Of a stretch of DNA of 64,000 bases, positions 43,987 through 52,846 are shown one piece after another; position 1 is the first letter of the stretch, and each line of letters opens with the position of its first letter. The stretch is from assembly GCA_009917695.1 (NCBI GenBank), contig JAACJG010000019.1:26110-90109 (forward strand), read 5' to 3'. The translations under genes and the position numbers were made by a program. The DNA comes from Candidatus Rifleibacterium amylolyticum. Lineage in GTDB: Bacteria; Muiribacteriota; Ozemobacteria; Ozemobacterales; Ozemobacteraceae. The notes under the pieces are model-generated. The model was not told the DNA's origin and ran no database searches. It was given only the letters and a program-made list of their open reading frames with translations.

Positions 43987-44330
43987 TTCCAACTCCTTCT
44001 TTTGCGAGAGTCCGCATAAACGGTTATATAAGTTTCTTGCGCACCTATAAACCAATATACACAAATTTTCAAAATTACACAATACTTGTGAAAATATTTC
44101 TATGATTTGAATGCTGCTGAAGTGTTTCACCTATGCCCCCCTGCCTTGGGATTGTTATTTTCAGACCACAGCGGGGGAATGAAAACATGGCGAGTAAACA
44201 TATTGAAGATCTTCCCCCGACTTTGCAACCGCTGGTGCGCAATTTGGTGCGCGACTATGCCTCTCCGATCTAGTCATCCAGACTGAGATTATCTGACAGA
44301 ACTTGAAATCACGTATGATCAGCGCCAATC
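43987..44330. other. Intergenic region upstream of the XRE repressor
   Basis: About 340 bases, AT-rich near the repressor (44030-44110) and mixed beyond. It should hold the repressor's promoter. No gene supported. Confidence 0.4.
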
Positions 44331-44444
44331 GCACCCCTAAATCTGCAAAATTTTTGGCGTGTTTTTTTGGCGGCTTCGCTGAATTGTCGCAAGATTGCCG
44401 GGTTCGACAGCTTTCACCAGGTGAGACCTGCCGGTTGCTGACAG
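44331..44444 (+). repeat. 115-bp direct repeat, copy 2
   Basis: Second copy of 42432-42547. The terminator stem has lost one pair (CACCCC/GGCGTG), and the rest is nearly unchanged. Confidence 0.8.
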
Positions 44445-44578
44445 ATTTGTCATTCTTCGTCACTCGACCGGGCCACGTCGATCGGCGACAAACTGACCGA
44501 AAAAGTTAGACGCGCAAAACTTTACCCTGTGCAATTTTTTGTCATGCCCTCTAATATCCGCATTATGACGCTCTCAGA

Positions 44579-44660
44579 AAGGGCGGGATGTGCCCGACCC
44601 TCAGCAAAGAAAACCTCTCGGAAGGACCCGTTCAAGGGGCATCGGGCACCGGCAGCCCTT
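44579..44660. other. Long RNA-like hairpin with symmetric internal loop
   Basis: AAGGGC (44579-44584) pairs with GCCCTT (44655-44660), and GTGCCCGA (44590-44597) pairs with TCGGGCAC (44642-44649); the 5-base gaps on the two sides form a symmetric internal loop. The 44-base apical region has a further possible ACCC/GGGG pair around GTTCAA. The structure looks like a compact functional RNA; strand and class are not known to me. Confidence 0.4.
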
Positions 44661-45193
44661 ATAATAGCGAATTTGCAGCAGACGAAAGTTAAGGGGGACA
44701 CGCGACAAACTTCTCAAACTTTCGCCGGCGTCTGTCTGTTACCGGAAATTGTTTAAGGTAATCTATTGCTATCCATGACAGTATAAAAATAAGGCCTCAT
44801 TTTTTGGATGTCTGTGTTACGTCATTTAATGAGCCTTAAGACCAAACGACACCCCATGAATAAAGGATTTCCACGTTTTAACCAAGTCAAGTCGAATTGA
44901 AGGCGAAAAATTTTGTTTCGCTCGTGATGTTTAGAGGGGTTGGCGGTTAAGGTATAGTTAAATCACTTACCCCCAACCAAACCCGCACCAACAATACATC
45001 AGAAAGGCAACATTGAAAAAGCCCAATCTCTTGAGATACAAAGAATACTCACAAAGCGTTTATTGAAAGCAATCTTGATTACACAATACGGGGCCGGACG
45101 TTTAATCAAGGCTGTTTCAATTCACCGCCGAGCCGATAACAGTTATCAACAAAGTATTTCAGTATTACCCCGTATAACCCCGCGAAACTAATT
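44661..45193. other. Intergenic region before the integrase stop
   Basis: About 530 bases without a supportable gene. It holds a short inverted repeat CTTGATTA/TAATCAAG (about 45072 and 45103) and a DnaA-box-like TTATCAACA (about 45142). The meaning is unclear. Confidence 0.35.
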
Positions 45194-46528
45194 CTACTTG
45201 CCAGCCGCGTTCAGTTTTAACTGCTCAAGGTAATCGGCCCATACCTGCATCATCTTTCGGCGCTCTTCAATATGGGTTGTTCGATTGTAAGCACGGCCGA
45301 GCGGGTCTTTTACCTTATGAGCCAGCTGGTGTTCAATCAGGTGAGCTGGGAACCTCAATACCTCATCGAGCAATGTTCTTGCTGTTGCTCTCCAGCCGTG
45401 CCCGGTCATCTCGTCTGAAGATATACCCATTCTTCTAAAAGCGGCCAGTATTGCATTGTCGCTCATAGGCCGGGTATAGGAATTCGCAGAAGGGAAAACA
45501 TACTGGCCCTGCCCTGTTGCCTGGTAAACATCTTTCAGAATAGCTACTGCCTGTTTCGATAATGGCACGATATGGGCTGTATCGGTCTTGCTTACTTGAA
45601 AACGCCACTCAGCGTTAATAAGATCGACGTCTTTCCATTCTGCTTTTCTTAATTCACCTGGTCGAACGAAAACCAGAGGGGCCAGCTTCAAAGCACAGTT
45701 AACAACGAATGACCCTTGGTAAGCGTCAATAGCCCTGAGCAACTCCCCGACTTTTACCGGCTCTGTTGCTGCAGCAAAGTGCTCAACCTTAACTGGCATC
45801 GGTAAATAGTATGCAAGGCCGTCTGTTGGCATCTCTTTTATATAGCCTTGGAATCTGGCGTGCATGAAGATTTCCTGACATAGATTCAGTATTCGCCTGG
45901 CTGTCTCTCTCACGCCCCTTGATACTATCTGCTCTAACATTACCTTAAGATCACCGCCGGTTATTGTGAGAATCGGAGAACTGCCAATAACCGGGAACAC
46001 ATCTTTCTCAAGACGCTGCAAGCATCGAGTAGCATAAATCTCGGTATATGGCCTTCGATTGAATCGGCCTTCACACCGGCCTGCTATGTATTCTTCTGCC
46101 ACATCCCGGAAAGTGATTTTCATTCCCGGCTTATCTTCCGGTTTATGAGTTGCCTTTTCAATTCGATAGACTTCAGGGTCTATGCCCTGGGCCAATAAGT
46201 TCAGGTATTCCCGCTTGAATTGTCTGGCGCTCACCCGGCGATCTGCATTTGATTCTGACTCTGTAATTCTGTCTTTCAGGTCTCTGTACTCATCGCCGCT
46301 GCCAAGAGGTATTGCAGGATAGCTGCCAAGCGGTATGGTTTTTTCTTTTTTCTGCCAGCGATACTTCAGATACCAGTATTTACCACCGGCAGGAGTAACC
46401 AGAAGAAACAAACCGCCACCATCTGAAAGCTTTCTGGCCACCGGCTTACCGGTTTTGCTGACGGCCGGTTTCGCCGTCTCGATATCTTTTACCGTCAAAC
46501 CCTTTACCTGTCGCACTTTTCTAACCAT
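45194..46528 (-). CDS. P4-type tyrosine integrase of the island
   Basis: A 444-residue integrase. The N-terminal DUF4102-like arm-binding domain has VKGLTVKDIETAKP, LSDGGGLFLLVTPAGGKYWY and IPLGSYPAIPLG. The core-binding domain follows; the catalytic part has FVRPGELRKAEWKD (Arg), HGWRATARTLLDEVL (H-x-x-R) and YNRTTHIEERRKMMQVWADY with the nucleophilic Tyr. It is the first gene inside the tRNA-Lys end of the island and should act on the 22-bp att sites. ATG at 46528 is chosen; a TTG at 46540 is also in frame. Length fits P4/CP4-57-type integrases. Confidence 0.93.
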   Translation of the reverse strand: MVRKVRQVKGLTVKDIETAKPAVSKTGKPVARKLSDGGGLFLLVTPAGGKYWYLKYRWQKKEKTIPLGSYPAIPLGSGDEYRDLKDRITESESNADRRVSARQFKREYLNLLAQGIDPEVYRIEKATHKPEDKPGMKITFRDVAEEYIAGRCEGRFNRRPYTEIYATRCLQRLEKDVFPVIGSSPILTITGGDLKVMLEQIVSRGVRETARRILNLCQEIFMHARFQGYIKEMPTDGLAYYLPMPVKVEHFAAATEPVKVGELLRAIDAYQGSFVVNCALKLAPLVFVRPGELRKAEWKDVDLINAEWRFQVSKTDTAHIVPLSKQAVAILKDVYQATGQGQYVFPSANSYTRPMSDNAILAAFRRMGISSDEMTGHGWRATARTLLDEVLRFPAHLIEHQLAHKVKDPLGRAYNRTTHIEERRKMMQVWADYLEQLKLNAAGK

Positions 46529-46555
46529 TTGAGGTAACAACCCCCTGTTGATTTT

Positions 46556-46660
46556 ATTCTGTTACCCGTTACCCGATCTTGTTACCCGATTCTGTTACCC
46601 GTTACCCGATCTTGTTACCCGATTCTGTTACCTGTTACCCGATCTTGTTACCCCATTTGA
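46556..46660 (+). repeat. Three 33-bp tandem repeats with GTTACCC motifs next to the integrase
   Basis: Three nearly identical 33-bp units in a row from 46556, each with three GTTACC(C) heptamers. Further GTTACC or GGGTAAC motifs occur at about 46735, 46771, 46839, 46866, 46874 and 46935, and two lie near attL. They fit integrase arm-type sites on both island ends. Confidence 0.7.
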
Positions 46661-47018
46661 ATCATTTCAGGGTGTCTGAGTATCACCGAAACATAGAGTT
46701 TATGGCTGTTTTCGAATGAGATAACACGCGACCCGGGTAACAAAAATCTAAACTTCCACTCTGTTACCCCAAACGCTTTGAAGATTTTAGCCGCCACACA
46801 CGATTAAAACTGCAACCAGTGCAAGTTTCCGGGCTTTGGGGTAACAAAATTTCAATTTCAGAATCTGTTACCTTTATGTTACCTGAAAGTGTTAGTTTTC
46901 GGTAGATGTTTATTGATTTTGATAGACAACGGGTAACAACAAAACTCTGCCCCCATGCTCACCACCGAAAAACAAAAACCTGAAAAGCAGTCCAGAAAAG
47001 CGCCATATTCGCAGAGCA

Positions 47019-47050
47019 ATAAAAAATCCCGCATTTCTACGGGATTTTTA
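47019..47050. terminator. Terminator inside the island's right end, serving the tRNA array
   Basis: AAATCCCG/CGGGATTT stem with an 8-base loop and T-runs on both sides. On the minus strand it lies 24 bases past tRNA-Lys(CTT), so after integration it replaces the ancestral terminator now at 26227-26258. Confidence 0.8.
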
Positions 47051-47072
47051 CACTGCTTTAGACAGTTTTTCG

Positions 47073-47094
47073 TTAGGGCATGAGGGATTTGAAC
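47073..47094. repeat. attR: 22-bp direct repeat in the tRNA-Lys 3' end
   Basis: Identical to 26266-26287. It covers the acceptor stem and part of the T arm; the tRNA gene stays intact on this side. Confidence 0.92.
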
Positions 47095-47146
47095 CCGCGA
47101 CCCACTGATTAAGAGTCAGTTGCTCTACCAACTGAGCTAATGCCCC
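47074..47146 (-). tRNA. tRNA-Lys (anticodon CTT)
   Basis: Cloverleaf with D-arm AGCTCAGTTGGTAGAGC, anticodon loop CTCTTAA and T-loop GGTTCAAAT. No encoded CCA. It is the last gene of the array and the target of the island integrase. Confidence 0.95.
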
Positions 47147-47177
47147 AAAGAATACGCTTGCGCGTATTCTGTTTGAA

Positions 47178-47249
47178 TGAGCCGCATTGGATTTGAACCA
47201 ATGACCCCCTGATTAAAAGTCAGATGCTCTACCCCTGAGCTAGCGGCCC
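47178..47249 (-). tRNA. tRNA-Lys (anticodon TTT)
   Basis: Anticodon loop CTTTTAA flanked by CTGA/TCAG; acceptor stem GGGCCGC/GCGGCTC. No encoded CCA. Confidence 0.95.
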
Positions 47250-47268
47250 AAAAAATTTTTTCAATAAT

Positions 47269-47342
47269 CGCGCCTGGAAGGATTCGAACCCTCAACCTAC
47301 GGATCCGAAGTCCGTTGCTCTATCCAATTGAGCTACAAGCGC
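47269..47342 (-). tRNA. tRNA-Arg (anticodon TCG)
   Basis: Anticodon loop CTTCGGA in the stem ACGGA/TCCGT; acceptor GCGCTTG/CAGGCGC, discriminator G. Confidence 0.95.
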
Positions 47343-47349
47343 CCATCAG

Positions 47350-47422
47350 GGACGAAGACGGGGCTCGAACCCGCAACCACAAGATCCACAATCTTGTGCA
47401 CTACCATTGTGCTACTTCGTCC
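47350..47422 (-). tRNA. tRNA-His (anticodon GTG)
   Basis: Anticodon loop TTGTGGA in the stem CAAGA/TCTTG. The extra G at -1 is encoded and faces C73, the identity element of tRNA-His. Confidence 0.95.
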
Positions 47423-47459
47423 AAGGAAGACAACTTAGTAAGCTTTCTAAGCCGTCCAT

Positions 47460-47533
47460 CGCGCCAGAAGGGACTCGAACCCCTGGCCCGCAGCTTAGAA
47501 GGCTGCTGCTCTATCCAGCTGAGCTACTGGCGC
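47460..47533 (-). tRNA. tRNA-Arg (anticodon TCT)
   Basis: Anticodon loop CTTCTAA in the stem GCAGC/GCTGC; acceptor GCGCCAG/CTGGCGC. Confidence 0.95.
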
Positions 47534-47549
47534 AACCAGAGAAAAAGAA

Positions 47550-47622
47550 AGCGGGAAACGGGACTTGAACCCGCGACATCCACCTTGGCAAGGTGGCGCT
47601 CTACCAACTGAGCTATTCCCGC
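47550..47622 (-). tRNA. tRNA-Gly (anticodon GCC)
   Basis: Anticodon loop TTGCCAA in the stem CCACC/GGTGG; acceptor GCGGGAA/TTCCCGC. Confidence 0.95.
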
Positions 47623-47641
47623 ATACTTCCACTGCAAGCAA

Positions 47642-47714
<73 letters not shown>

Positions 47715-47745
47715 TGATTTACGACCATGCGTTGCAACGGAAATT

Positions 47746-47774
47746 ATATTAGCAGAACCAGCATTTTCAGTCAA
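47746..47774 (-). promoter_or_regulatory. Promoter of the tRNA array
   Basis: On the minus strand, TTGACT, 17 bases, TAATAT; the -10 box lies 32 bases before tRNA-Pro. Confidence 0.75.
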
Positions 47775-47890
47775 GTATATTTTTAATATTTTTTCTGCAA
47801 CAGCGTACCCTGTGCCGATTTAACCGCTTCTGCCCGCGAATTTCGCGCATTCGTCGCAACAGAAAGACGGCGGGGCGTTGAGCAGACATA

Positions 47891-47919
47891 TTGTTCTCAA
47901 CGAGTTTTTCTGGTACAGT
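47891..47919 (+). promoter_or_regulatory. Putative promoter of the polysaccharide cluster
   Basis: TTGTTC, 17 bases, TACAGT, about 40 bases before the wecC-like ATG. Confidence 0.5.
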
Positions 47920-47960
47920 GCTCGCAGTATAAAAATCCCGATTCATGGCAGGTCCGACAG

Positions 47961-49154
47961 ATGAAACAGATATGCGTTCTCGGTCTTGGCTATATAGGGC
48001 TGCCCACCAGCTCAATTCTGGCCGCCAAGGGTTACCATGTTCTCGGTGTCGATGTCAGTCGCAAAGTCGTTGATACTATCAACAGCGGCAAGATTCACAT
48101 CACCGAACCCGACCTCGACCTCTTCGTAAAAGCGGCAGTGCAGTCTGGCAAGCTCAGAGCATCACTCACCCCGGAGCCATCAGAAGCTTTCATAATAGCG
48201 GTTCCCACCCCCTTTAAAGACGGCAAGAAACCCGATCTTTCATACGTCGAAGCAGCAACGGCGGCGATCATTCCGCACCTGCAACCGGGCAACCTCGTCA
48301 TTCTCGAGTCGACTTCCCCGCCGCAGACCTGTAGTCACGTGATTCTGCCACTGCTGAAAAAGGCTGGCTTCACACCCGGTCGCGATATTTATCTGGCCCA
48401 TTGTCCGGAAAGGGTGCTGCCGGGCCAGATCATGCGCGAAGTTGTCGAGAACGAGAGAGTTATTGGCGGCTATACGCCTGAATGCGCAGAAAAAGCCAAA
48501 GAACTTTATGCCAGTTTCGTCAAAGGCGCCATTCACCTGACCGATTCGACTACCGCCGAGATGGTCAAACTTGTCGAGAACAGCTTTCGCGATGTAAACA
48601 TCGCTTTTGCCAATGAGTTATCTCTGATCTGCGACGAGCTCAAACTCAACGTCTGGGAACTGATAAAACTCGCCAACCTGCACCCACGCGTTAACATACT
48701 GCGACCAGGCCCCGGCGTCGGCGGGCACTGTATTGCCGTCGATCCATGGTTCATCGTCGACACCTGCCCGCAGACCGCTCGCCTGATCAGAACTGCCCGC
48801 GAAGTGAACGATGGCAAGCCTGAATTCGTGGTAAAAAAGGTCATGCAGGCGGCAGAACGCTTTAAAAACCCGGTTATTGGCATTCTTGGTCTGGCATACA
48901 AACCAGATATCGACGATCTGCGTGAGTCCCCGGCAATAGAGATTGCCCATGAACTCAGACACAAAAACGCCGGCCAGCTGATGGTCTGCGAACCTTACTG
49001 CAGCGAGCATCCAGACTTTGAGCTGTGTGACCTCGAGACAACGCTCAAACAGGCCGACATTCTCGTGCTGCTTGTAGCACACCAGCAGTTCAAAAAAATC
49101 GATCGCGAGCTGCTTAAGCCTAAAATAGTCATAGACACCTGTGGAATATGGTAA
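47961..49154 (+). CDS. wecC: UDP-N-acetyl-D-mannosaminuronate-type dehydrogenase
   Basis: A 397-residue UDP-sugar dehydrogenase. It starts with the NAD-binding GLGYIGLPTSSILAAKGYHV, has VPTPFKDGKKPDLSYVEAA and ESTSPPQT, the catalytic region PGPGVGGHCIAVDPWFI with the active Cys, and a C-terminal UDP-binding domain (LGLAYKPDIDDLRESPAIEI). It oxidises UDP-ManNAc (or a close relative) to the uronic acid for surface polysaccharide. It leads a plus-strand cluster, with only 4 bp before the next gene. Confidence 0.93.
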   Translation: MKQICVLGLGYIGLPTSSILAAKGYHVLGVDVSRKVVDTINSGKIHITEPDLDLFVKAAVQSGKLRASLTPEPSEAFIIAVPTPFKDGKKPDLSYVEAATAAIIPHLQPGNLVILESTSPPQTCSHVILPLLKKAGFTPGRDIYLAHCPERVLPGQIMREVVENERVIGGYTPECAEKAKELYASFVKGAIHLTDSTTAEMVKLVENSFRDVNIAFANELSLICDELKLNVWELIKLANLHPRVNILRPGPGVGGHCIAVDPWFIVDTCPQTARLIRTAREVNDGKPEFVVKKVMQAAERFKNPVIGILGLAYKPDIDDLRESPAIEIAHELRHKNAGQLMVCEPYCSEHPDFELCDLETTLKQADILVLLVAHQQFKKIDRELLKPKIVIDTCGIW

Positions 49155-49158
49155 AAAA

Positions 49159-50661
49159 ATGAAACTACTGCTTATCGACCCACCTTTCAAGAGCTTCGCC
49201 GGCATATTCAGCCTGTATTTTCCTCTTGGCCTCACCTATCTCGCTGGCGCCGCCAAAAAGGCCGGCTATGAATGCAGCATCCTCGACATGGATGCCGCAG
49301 AACCCAAAGAAGGCTCGTTGAACTATTCACGCGAATACGAGCACTACAGCAACTACATTACCGCAATCAATGACCCGGCCCACCCGACCTGGCAGCTCAT
49401 GCGCCGCCTCGTGGTCGAACAAAAGCCTGATTTTATCGGTATCACAGCGTTGACCACCAAATTCGGTTCGGTCATTCAGACAGCACGCTTCTGCCGCGAA
49501 GTGCTCCCGCAGGTGCCGATAATCGTTGGCGGGGCACATGCCTCGACCATGCCCGACCTGACAGCCAGCATACCAGAAGTCGACTTCGTGCTGCGTGGTG
49601 AAAGCGACGAAACCCTGCCGGAACTGCTGAAAACCATTGAAAGCCATGGCGACCCCAGCAAAGTCGGCAGCCTGACCTGGAAAAACGCTGGAAAAATAGT
49701 GCATAACCCGGATGCGCCTTTTACTCAGAATCTTGACAGCCTGCCGCTGCCCGATCGCAGCGCACTGCTCAATCCCGAACACTATTCTTCAGAAGACATG
49801 GGCGTCATGTTGACTTCGCGCGGCTGCCCGTTCAGATGCAGCTATTGCTTTCACATGTGGGAACGACGCGTCCGCTTCAGATCGGTAGAATCAGTTATCG
49901 AAGAAATCGGGCAGGTTCATCGTGAATTCGGCACCACCCAGTTTTCGCTCAAAGACGATTCCTTCACCGTGCGCCGCAGTCATGTCATAAATCTGTGTCA
50001 GGCCTTCAAAAAACTGCCGTTCAAGATCACCTTCAACTGCACGACACGTGTCGATCTGCTCGACGACGAACTGCTTGCCATCATGAAAGACGCTGGCCTG
50101 GCTCAGCTCAGTGTTGGCATAGAATCAGGGTCAGCCAGCATACTTAAAGAAACCGACAAAGATATCACGCACGAACAGATTCTCAAAGCCGCTGAAATGC
50201 TCAACCGTCACCATATCTTCTGGACCGGCTATTTCATGATTGGTCTGCCGACCGAAACCGAAGAAGACATTGAAAAGACTATTGCTTTCCTGCGGCGGGC
50301 AAAGCCGTATTACGCAGGTCTCGGGGTTTACAACCCGTTCCCGGCCACCAAACTTTTCAGACAGGGTGTCGAAATGGGTCTGCTCGACCCACAACCACCA
50401 CTCGAGCACTTTCTCAACACCAACCCCAAAGACCTGTTCTTCAAGAACCCTGAACGGCGAGTCCTGAAAATCGACCACAAAAGATTTCAGGAGCTCTCAG
50501 AAACAGCTTCGCAAAAATTTCACCGCCACAACTCAAACCTTTTTAACCTTATAAGAAGAGGGTTTGCCCGCCGCCGCGCTTATATGTATGACCCCGCTCT
50601 TCTTAAGCGCGACTTTGGCCGGGGCCTCGAGTTTCTCGGTCTCGGGAACCTGCTCGGATAA
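49159..50661 (+). CDS. B12-binding radical SAM protein (BchE-like)
   Basis: A 500-residue protein with an N-terminal cobalamin-binding-like domain (LLLIDPPFKSFAG; then FIGITALTTKFGSVIQTARF) and a radical SAM core with TSRGCPFRCSYCFHMWERR (CxxxCxxC iron-sulfur site), then FSLKDDSFTV and the SAM-binding GIESGS. Members methylate or rearrange many substrates; in a polysaccharide cluster it may modify a sugar, lipid carrier or aglycone (inference). Start at ATG 49159; the longer in-frame GTG overlaps wecC. Confidence 0.88.
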   Translation: MKLLLIDPPFKSFAGIFSLYFPLGLTYLAGAAKKAGYECSILDMDAAEPKEGSLNYSREYEHYSNYITAINDPAHPTWQLMRRLVVEQKPDFIGITALTTKFGSVIQTARFCREVLPQVPIIVGGAHASTMPDLTASIPEVDFVLRGESDETLPELLKTIESHGDPSKVGSLTWKNAGKIVHNPDAPFTQNLDSLPLPDRSALLNPEHYSSEDMGVMLTSRGCPFRCSYCFHMWERRVRFRSVESVIEEIGQVHREFGTTQFSLKDDSFTVRRSHVINLCQAFKKLPFKITFNCTTRVDLLDDELLAIMKDAGLAQLSVGIESGSASILKETDKDITHEQILKAAEMLNRHHIFWTGYFMIGLPTETEEDIEKTIAFLRRAKPYYAGLGVYNPFPATKLFRQGVEMGLLDPQPPLEHFLNTNPKDLFFKNPERRVLKIDHKRFQELSETASQKFHRHNSNLFNLIRRGFARRRAYMYDPALLKRDFGRGLEFLGLGNLLG

Positions 50662-50695
50662 AGCACAGAAACAAATGCCTGAACTGGAGTAAAAC

Positions 50696-52846
50696 ATGCG
50701 ACAGATACTGCAAAGTCTCAAAACCGGCGAAATTGAACTGGCCGAAGTGCCAGTGCCACGTGTAAAGCCGGGCACCCTGCTGATACAGACCCGCCGATCA
50801 TTGATCTCTCTTGGAACCGAGCGCATGCTGCTCAATTTTGGCAAAGCCGGTTGGGTCGATAAAGCCCGCCAGCAGCCCGACAAGGTGAAGCAGGTATTGC
50901 AGAAAGTTAAAACCGATGGCCTGATGCCAACGGTAAACGCCGTATTCAACAAGCTGGATCAACCCCTGACACTCGGTTATTCTAATGCCGGCAAAGTCAT
51001 TGCGGTTGGCGATGGAGTTTTTGGATTCAAGGTCGGCGACAGAGTAGTATCGAACGGCAACCACGCTGAATTTGTCTGCGTCAGCCAGCACCTCTGCGCC
51101 AGAATACCAGATAACGTGAGCTCTACCAGCGCAAGTTTCACTGTCGTGGCCGCCATTGGTCTGCAGGGAATCCGCCTGATCGACCCAACCCTGGGCGAAA
51201 GCGTGGCGGTTCTCGGCCTCGGTCTGATCGGCCTGCTTTCCTGCCAGATTTTACAGGCAAACGGCTGTCGTGTGATTGGCTTCGATTTCGACCATCAGAA
51301 AGTTGAGCTGGCACGCAGTTACGGCGTAGAAGCCTTTGACCTGTCACAGGGCAGCGATCCCGTCGAGCTTGCCATGAATTTTTCGCATGGCAATGGTGTC
51401 GATGCCGTTCTGATAACGGCCGCCACTACCAGCAATGATCCGATTCAGCAGGCACCGCAGATGTGTCGCAAACGCGGACGCGTTGTACTCGTCGGCGTCA
51501 GCGGACTCAATATCTCGCGCGACGACTTCTACAAGAAGGAAATCAGCTTTCAGGTTTCGTGCTCATACGGTCCAGGACGCTATGACAGCGCCTATGAAGA
51601 AAAGGGCCTCGATTACCCAATCGGCTTTGTGCGCTGGACAGAACAGCGAAATTTTACCGCCATTCTCGATCTGATGGCCGCCGGACGGCTCAGAACGACA
51701 GAACTGGTCAGCCATGAAATCGACTTCGACGATGCACAGCGGGCATATAAAATGGTATCTGAAGCAAAAGACGTACTCGGCCTTGTGCTCACTTATGACG
51801 AAAGTGCCGATGCAACCATTAAATCAGTCGAAATCAAAAAATCGCACCACAAACTCGAAGCCCACCCGCACAAACCGGTCGTAGGCCTGATCGGAGCGGG
51901 CAACTACGCCGGTGGCATGCTGATTCCGGCATTTGCCAAAACCAGCGCGGTGCTCAAGACCATTGCCAGTTCCGGCGGCGTTTCCGGCACTCACATCGGC
52001 AGCAAAAACGGCTTCAACATAAGCACAACCGATACTTCGATGATCTTCAACGACCCGCAGATCAACACCGTTGTAATCAGCACCCGCCACGGCTCACATG
52101 CTCATTTTGTCTGCGAAGCGCTCAGAAAAGGCAAAAACGTGTTCGTCGAAAAGCCACTCTGTCTTAATTTTGAAGAACTGGCGCAGATCGAACAGGCATA
52201 CGATGAAGCCTGTAAAGTCAAGCCAGTTCGACTGATGGTCGGCTTCAATCGCCGCTTTTCGCCACTGACACAGACATGCCGCCAGCAATTGAGCGAAAGC
52301 AATGCACCGTGCAGCATAATTGTAACAATTAATGCCGGCAAGATTCCGGCTGATCATTGGGCGCAGGACTTCGCCAGCGGTGGTGGCCGGCTGATCGGCG
52401 AAGGGTGCCATTTTATCGATCTTATAAGATTTCTGACCGGCAGCCCGATTGTTTCGGTTCAGACTACCAACATGCCAAACCCGCAAACGCCGGACCTGTC
52501 ACCCGATACATTAAGCCTGACGCTGGCCTGCCGTGACGGTTCGATCGGTACTGTTCATTACTTTGCCAATGGCTGCAAGGACTTTCCGAAAGAACGCATC
52601 GAAATCTTCTCAAACGGCCGAATAGCACAGCTCGACAACTTCAAGAGTCTGAACTTTTTTGGCTGGCCGGGCGCGAAAAACCAGTCGCTATGGGCACAGG
52701 ACAAAGGTCAGGAAAAATGTGTCGCCGAGTTCGTCAATGCTATAGAAACCGGCAGCGATTGCCCGATAGACTTTGCCGAAATCATCGAAACCGCCAGAAT
52801 TACCTTATTGGCAGCAGGAATGAACGAAGATAAAAAAGCAGAATGA
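50696..52846 (+). CDS. Fused medium-chain dehydrogenase and Gfo/Idh/MocA oxidoreductase
   Basis: Residues 1-360 are a zinc-type MDR dehydrogenase (SLGTERMLLNFGKAGWVDKA; GYSNAGKVIAVGDGVFGFKV; GLGLIGLLSCQILQANGCRV). Residues 385-716 are a Gfo/Idh/MocA enzyme (VVGLIGAGNYAGGMLIPAFA; EKPLCLNFEEL; GFNRRFSPLTQ; GEGCHFIDLIRFL). This two-domain protein is common beside heparinase-type lyases in polysaccharide clusters, probably acting on a nucleotide sugar. The next gene overlaps as ATGA. Confidence 0.9.
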   Translation: MRQILQSLKTGEIELAEVPVPRVKPGTLLIQTRRSLISLGTERMLLNFGKAGWVDKARQQPDKVKQVLQKVKTDGLMPTVNAVFNKLDQPLTLGYSNAGKVIAVGDGVFGFKVGDRVVSNGNHAEFVCVSQHLCARIPDNVSSTSASFTVVAAIGLQGIRLIDPTLGESVAVLGLGLIGLLSCQILQANGCRVIGFDFDHQKVELARSYGVEAFDLSQGSDPVELAMNFSHGNGVDAVLITAATTSNDPIQQAPQMCRKRGRVVLVGVSGLNISRDDFYKKEISFQVSCSYGPGRYDSAYEEKGLDYPIGFVRWTEQRNFTAILDLMAAGRLRTTELVSHEIDFDDAQRAYKMVSEAKDVLGLVLTYDESADATIKSVEIKKSHHKLEAHPHKPVVGLIGAGNYAGGMLIPAFAKTSAVLKTIASSGGVSGTHIGSKNGFNISTTDTSMIFNDPQINTVVISTRHGSHAHFVCEALRKGKNVFVEKPLCLNFEELAQIEQAYDEACKVKPVRLMVGFNRRFSPLTQTCRQQLSESNAPCSIIVTINAGKIPADHWAQDFASGGGRLIGEGCHFIDLIRFLTGSPIVSVQTTNMPNPQTPDLSPDTLSLTLACRDGSIGTVHYFANGCKDFPKERIEIFSNGRIAQLDNFKSLNFFGWPGAKNQSLWAQDKGQEKCVAEFVNAIETGSDCPIDFAEIIETARITLLAAGMNEDKKAE

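Larger units (their letters stand above)
26266..47094. mobile_element. Integrative genomic island in tRNA-Lys(CTT), about 20.8 kb
   Basis: Bounded by 22-bp direct repeats, the right copy being the 3' end of an intact tRNA-Lys gene. A P4-type tyrosine integrase (45194-46528) is the first gene inside the tRNA end, as in many tRNA-targeting islands. Cargo includes a second integrase, a serine recombinase, AlpA-like regulators, a primase (now broken), a tape-measure-like protein, an ATPase/partner pair, and an XRE/ImmA pair. No capsid, terminase, portal, relaxase or type IV secretion gene is seen, so it resembles a phage satellite or minimal integrative element. GTTACCC-type motifs near both ends may be integrase arm sites. 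Confidence 0.9.

Noticed and set aside
44529..44756. 75-codon plus-strand frame over the structured hairpin
   Set aside because: No ribosome binding site, odd composition, and the RNA-like pairing is a better explanation.
45194..47094. Complete prophage
   Set aside because: The island has integrases, a repressor and a tape-measure-like protein, but no terminase, portal, capsid, lysis or other tail genes.
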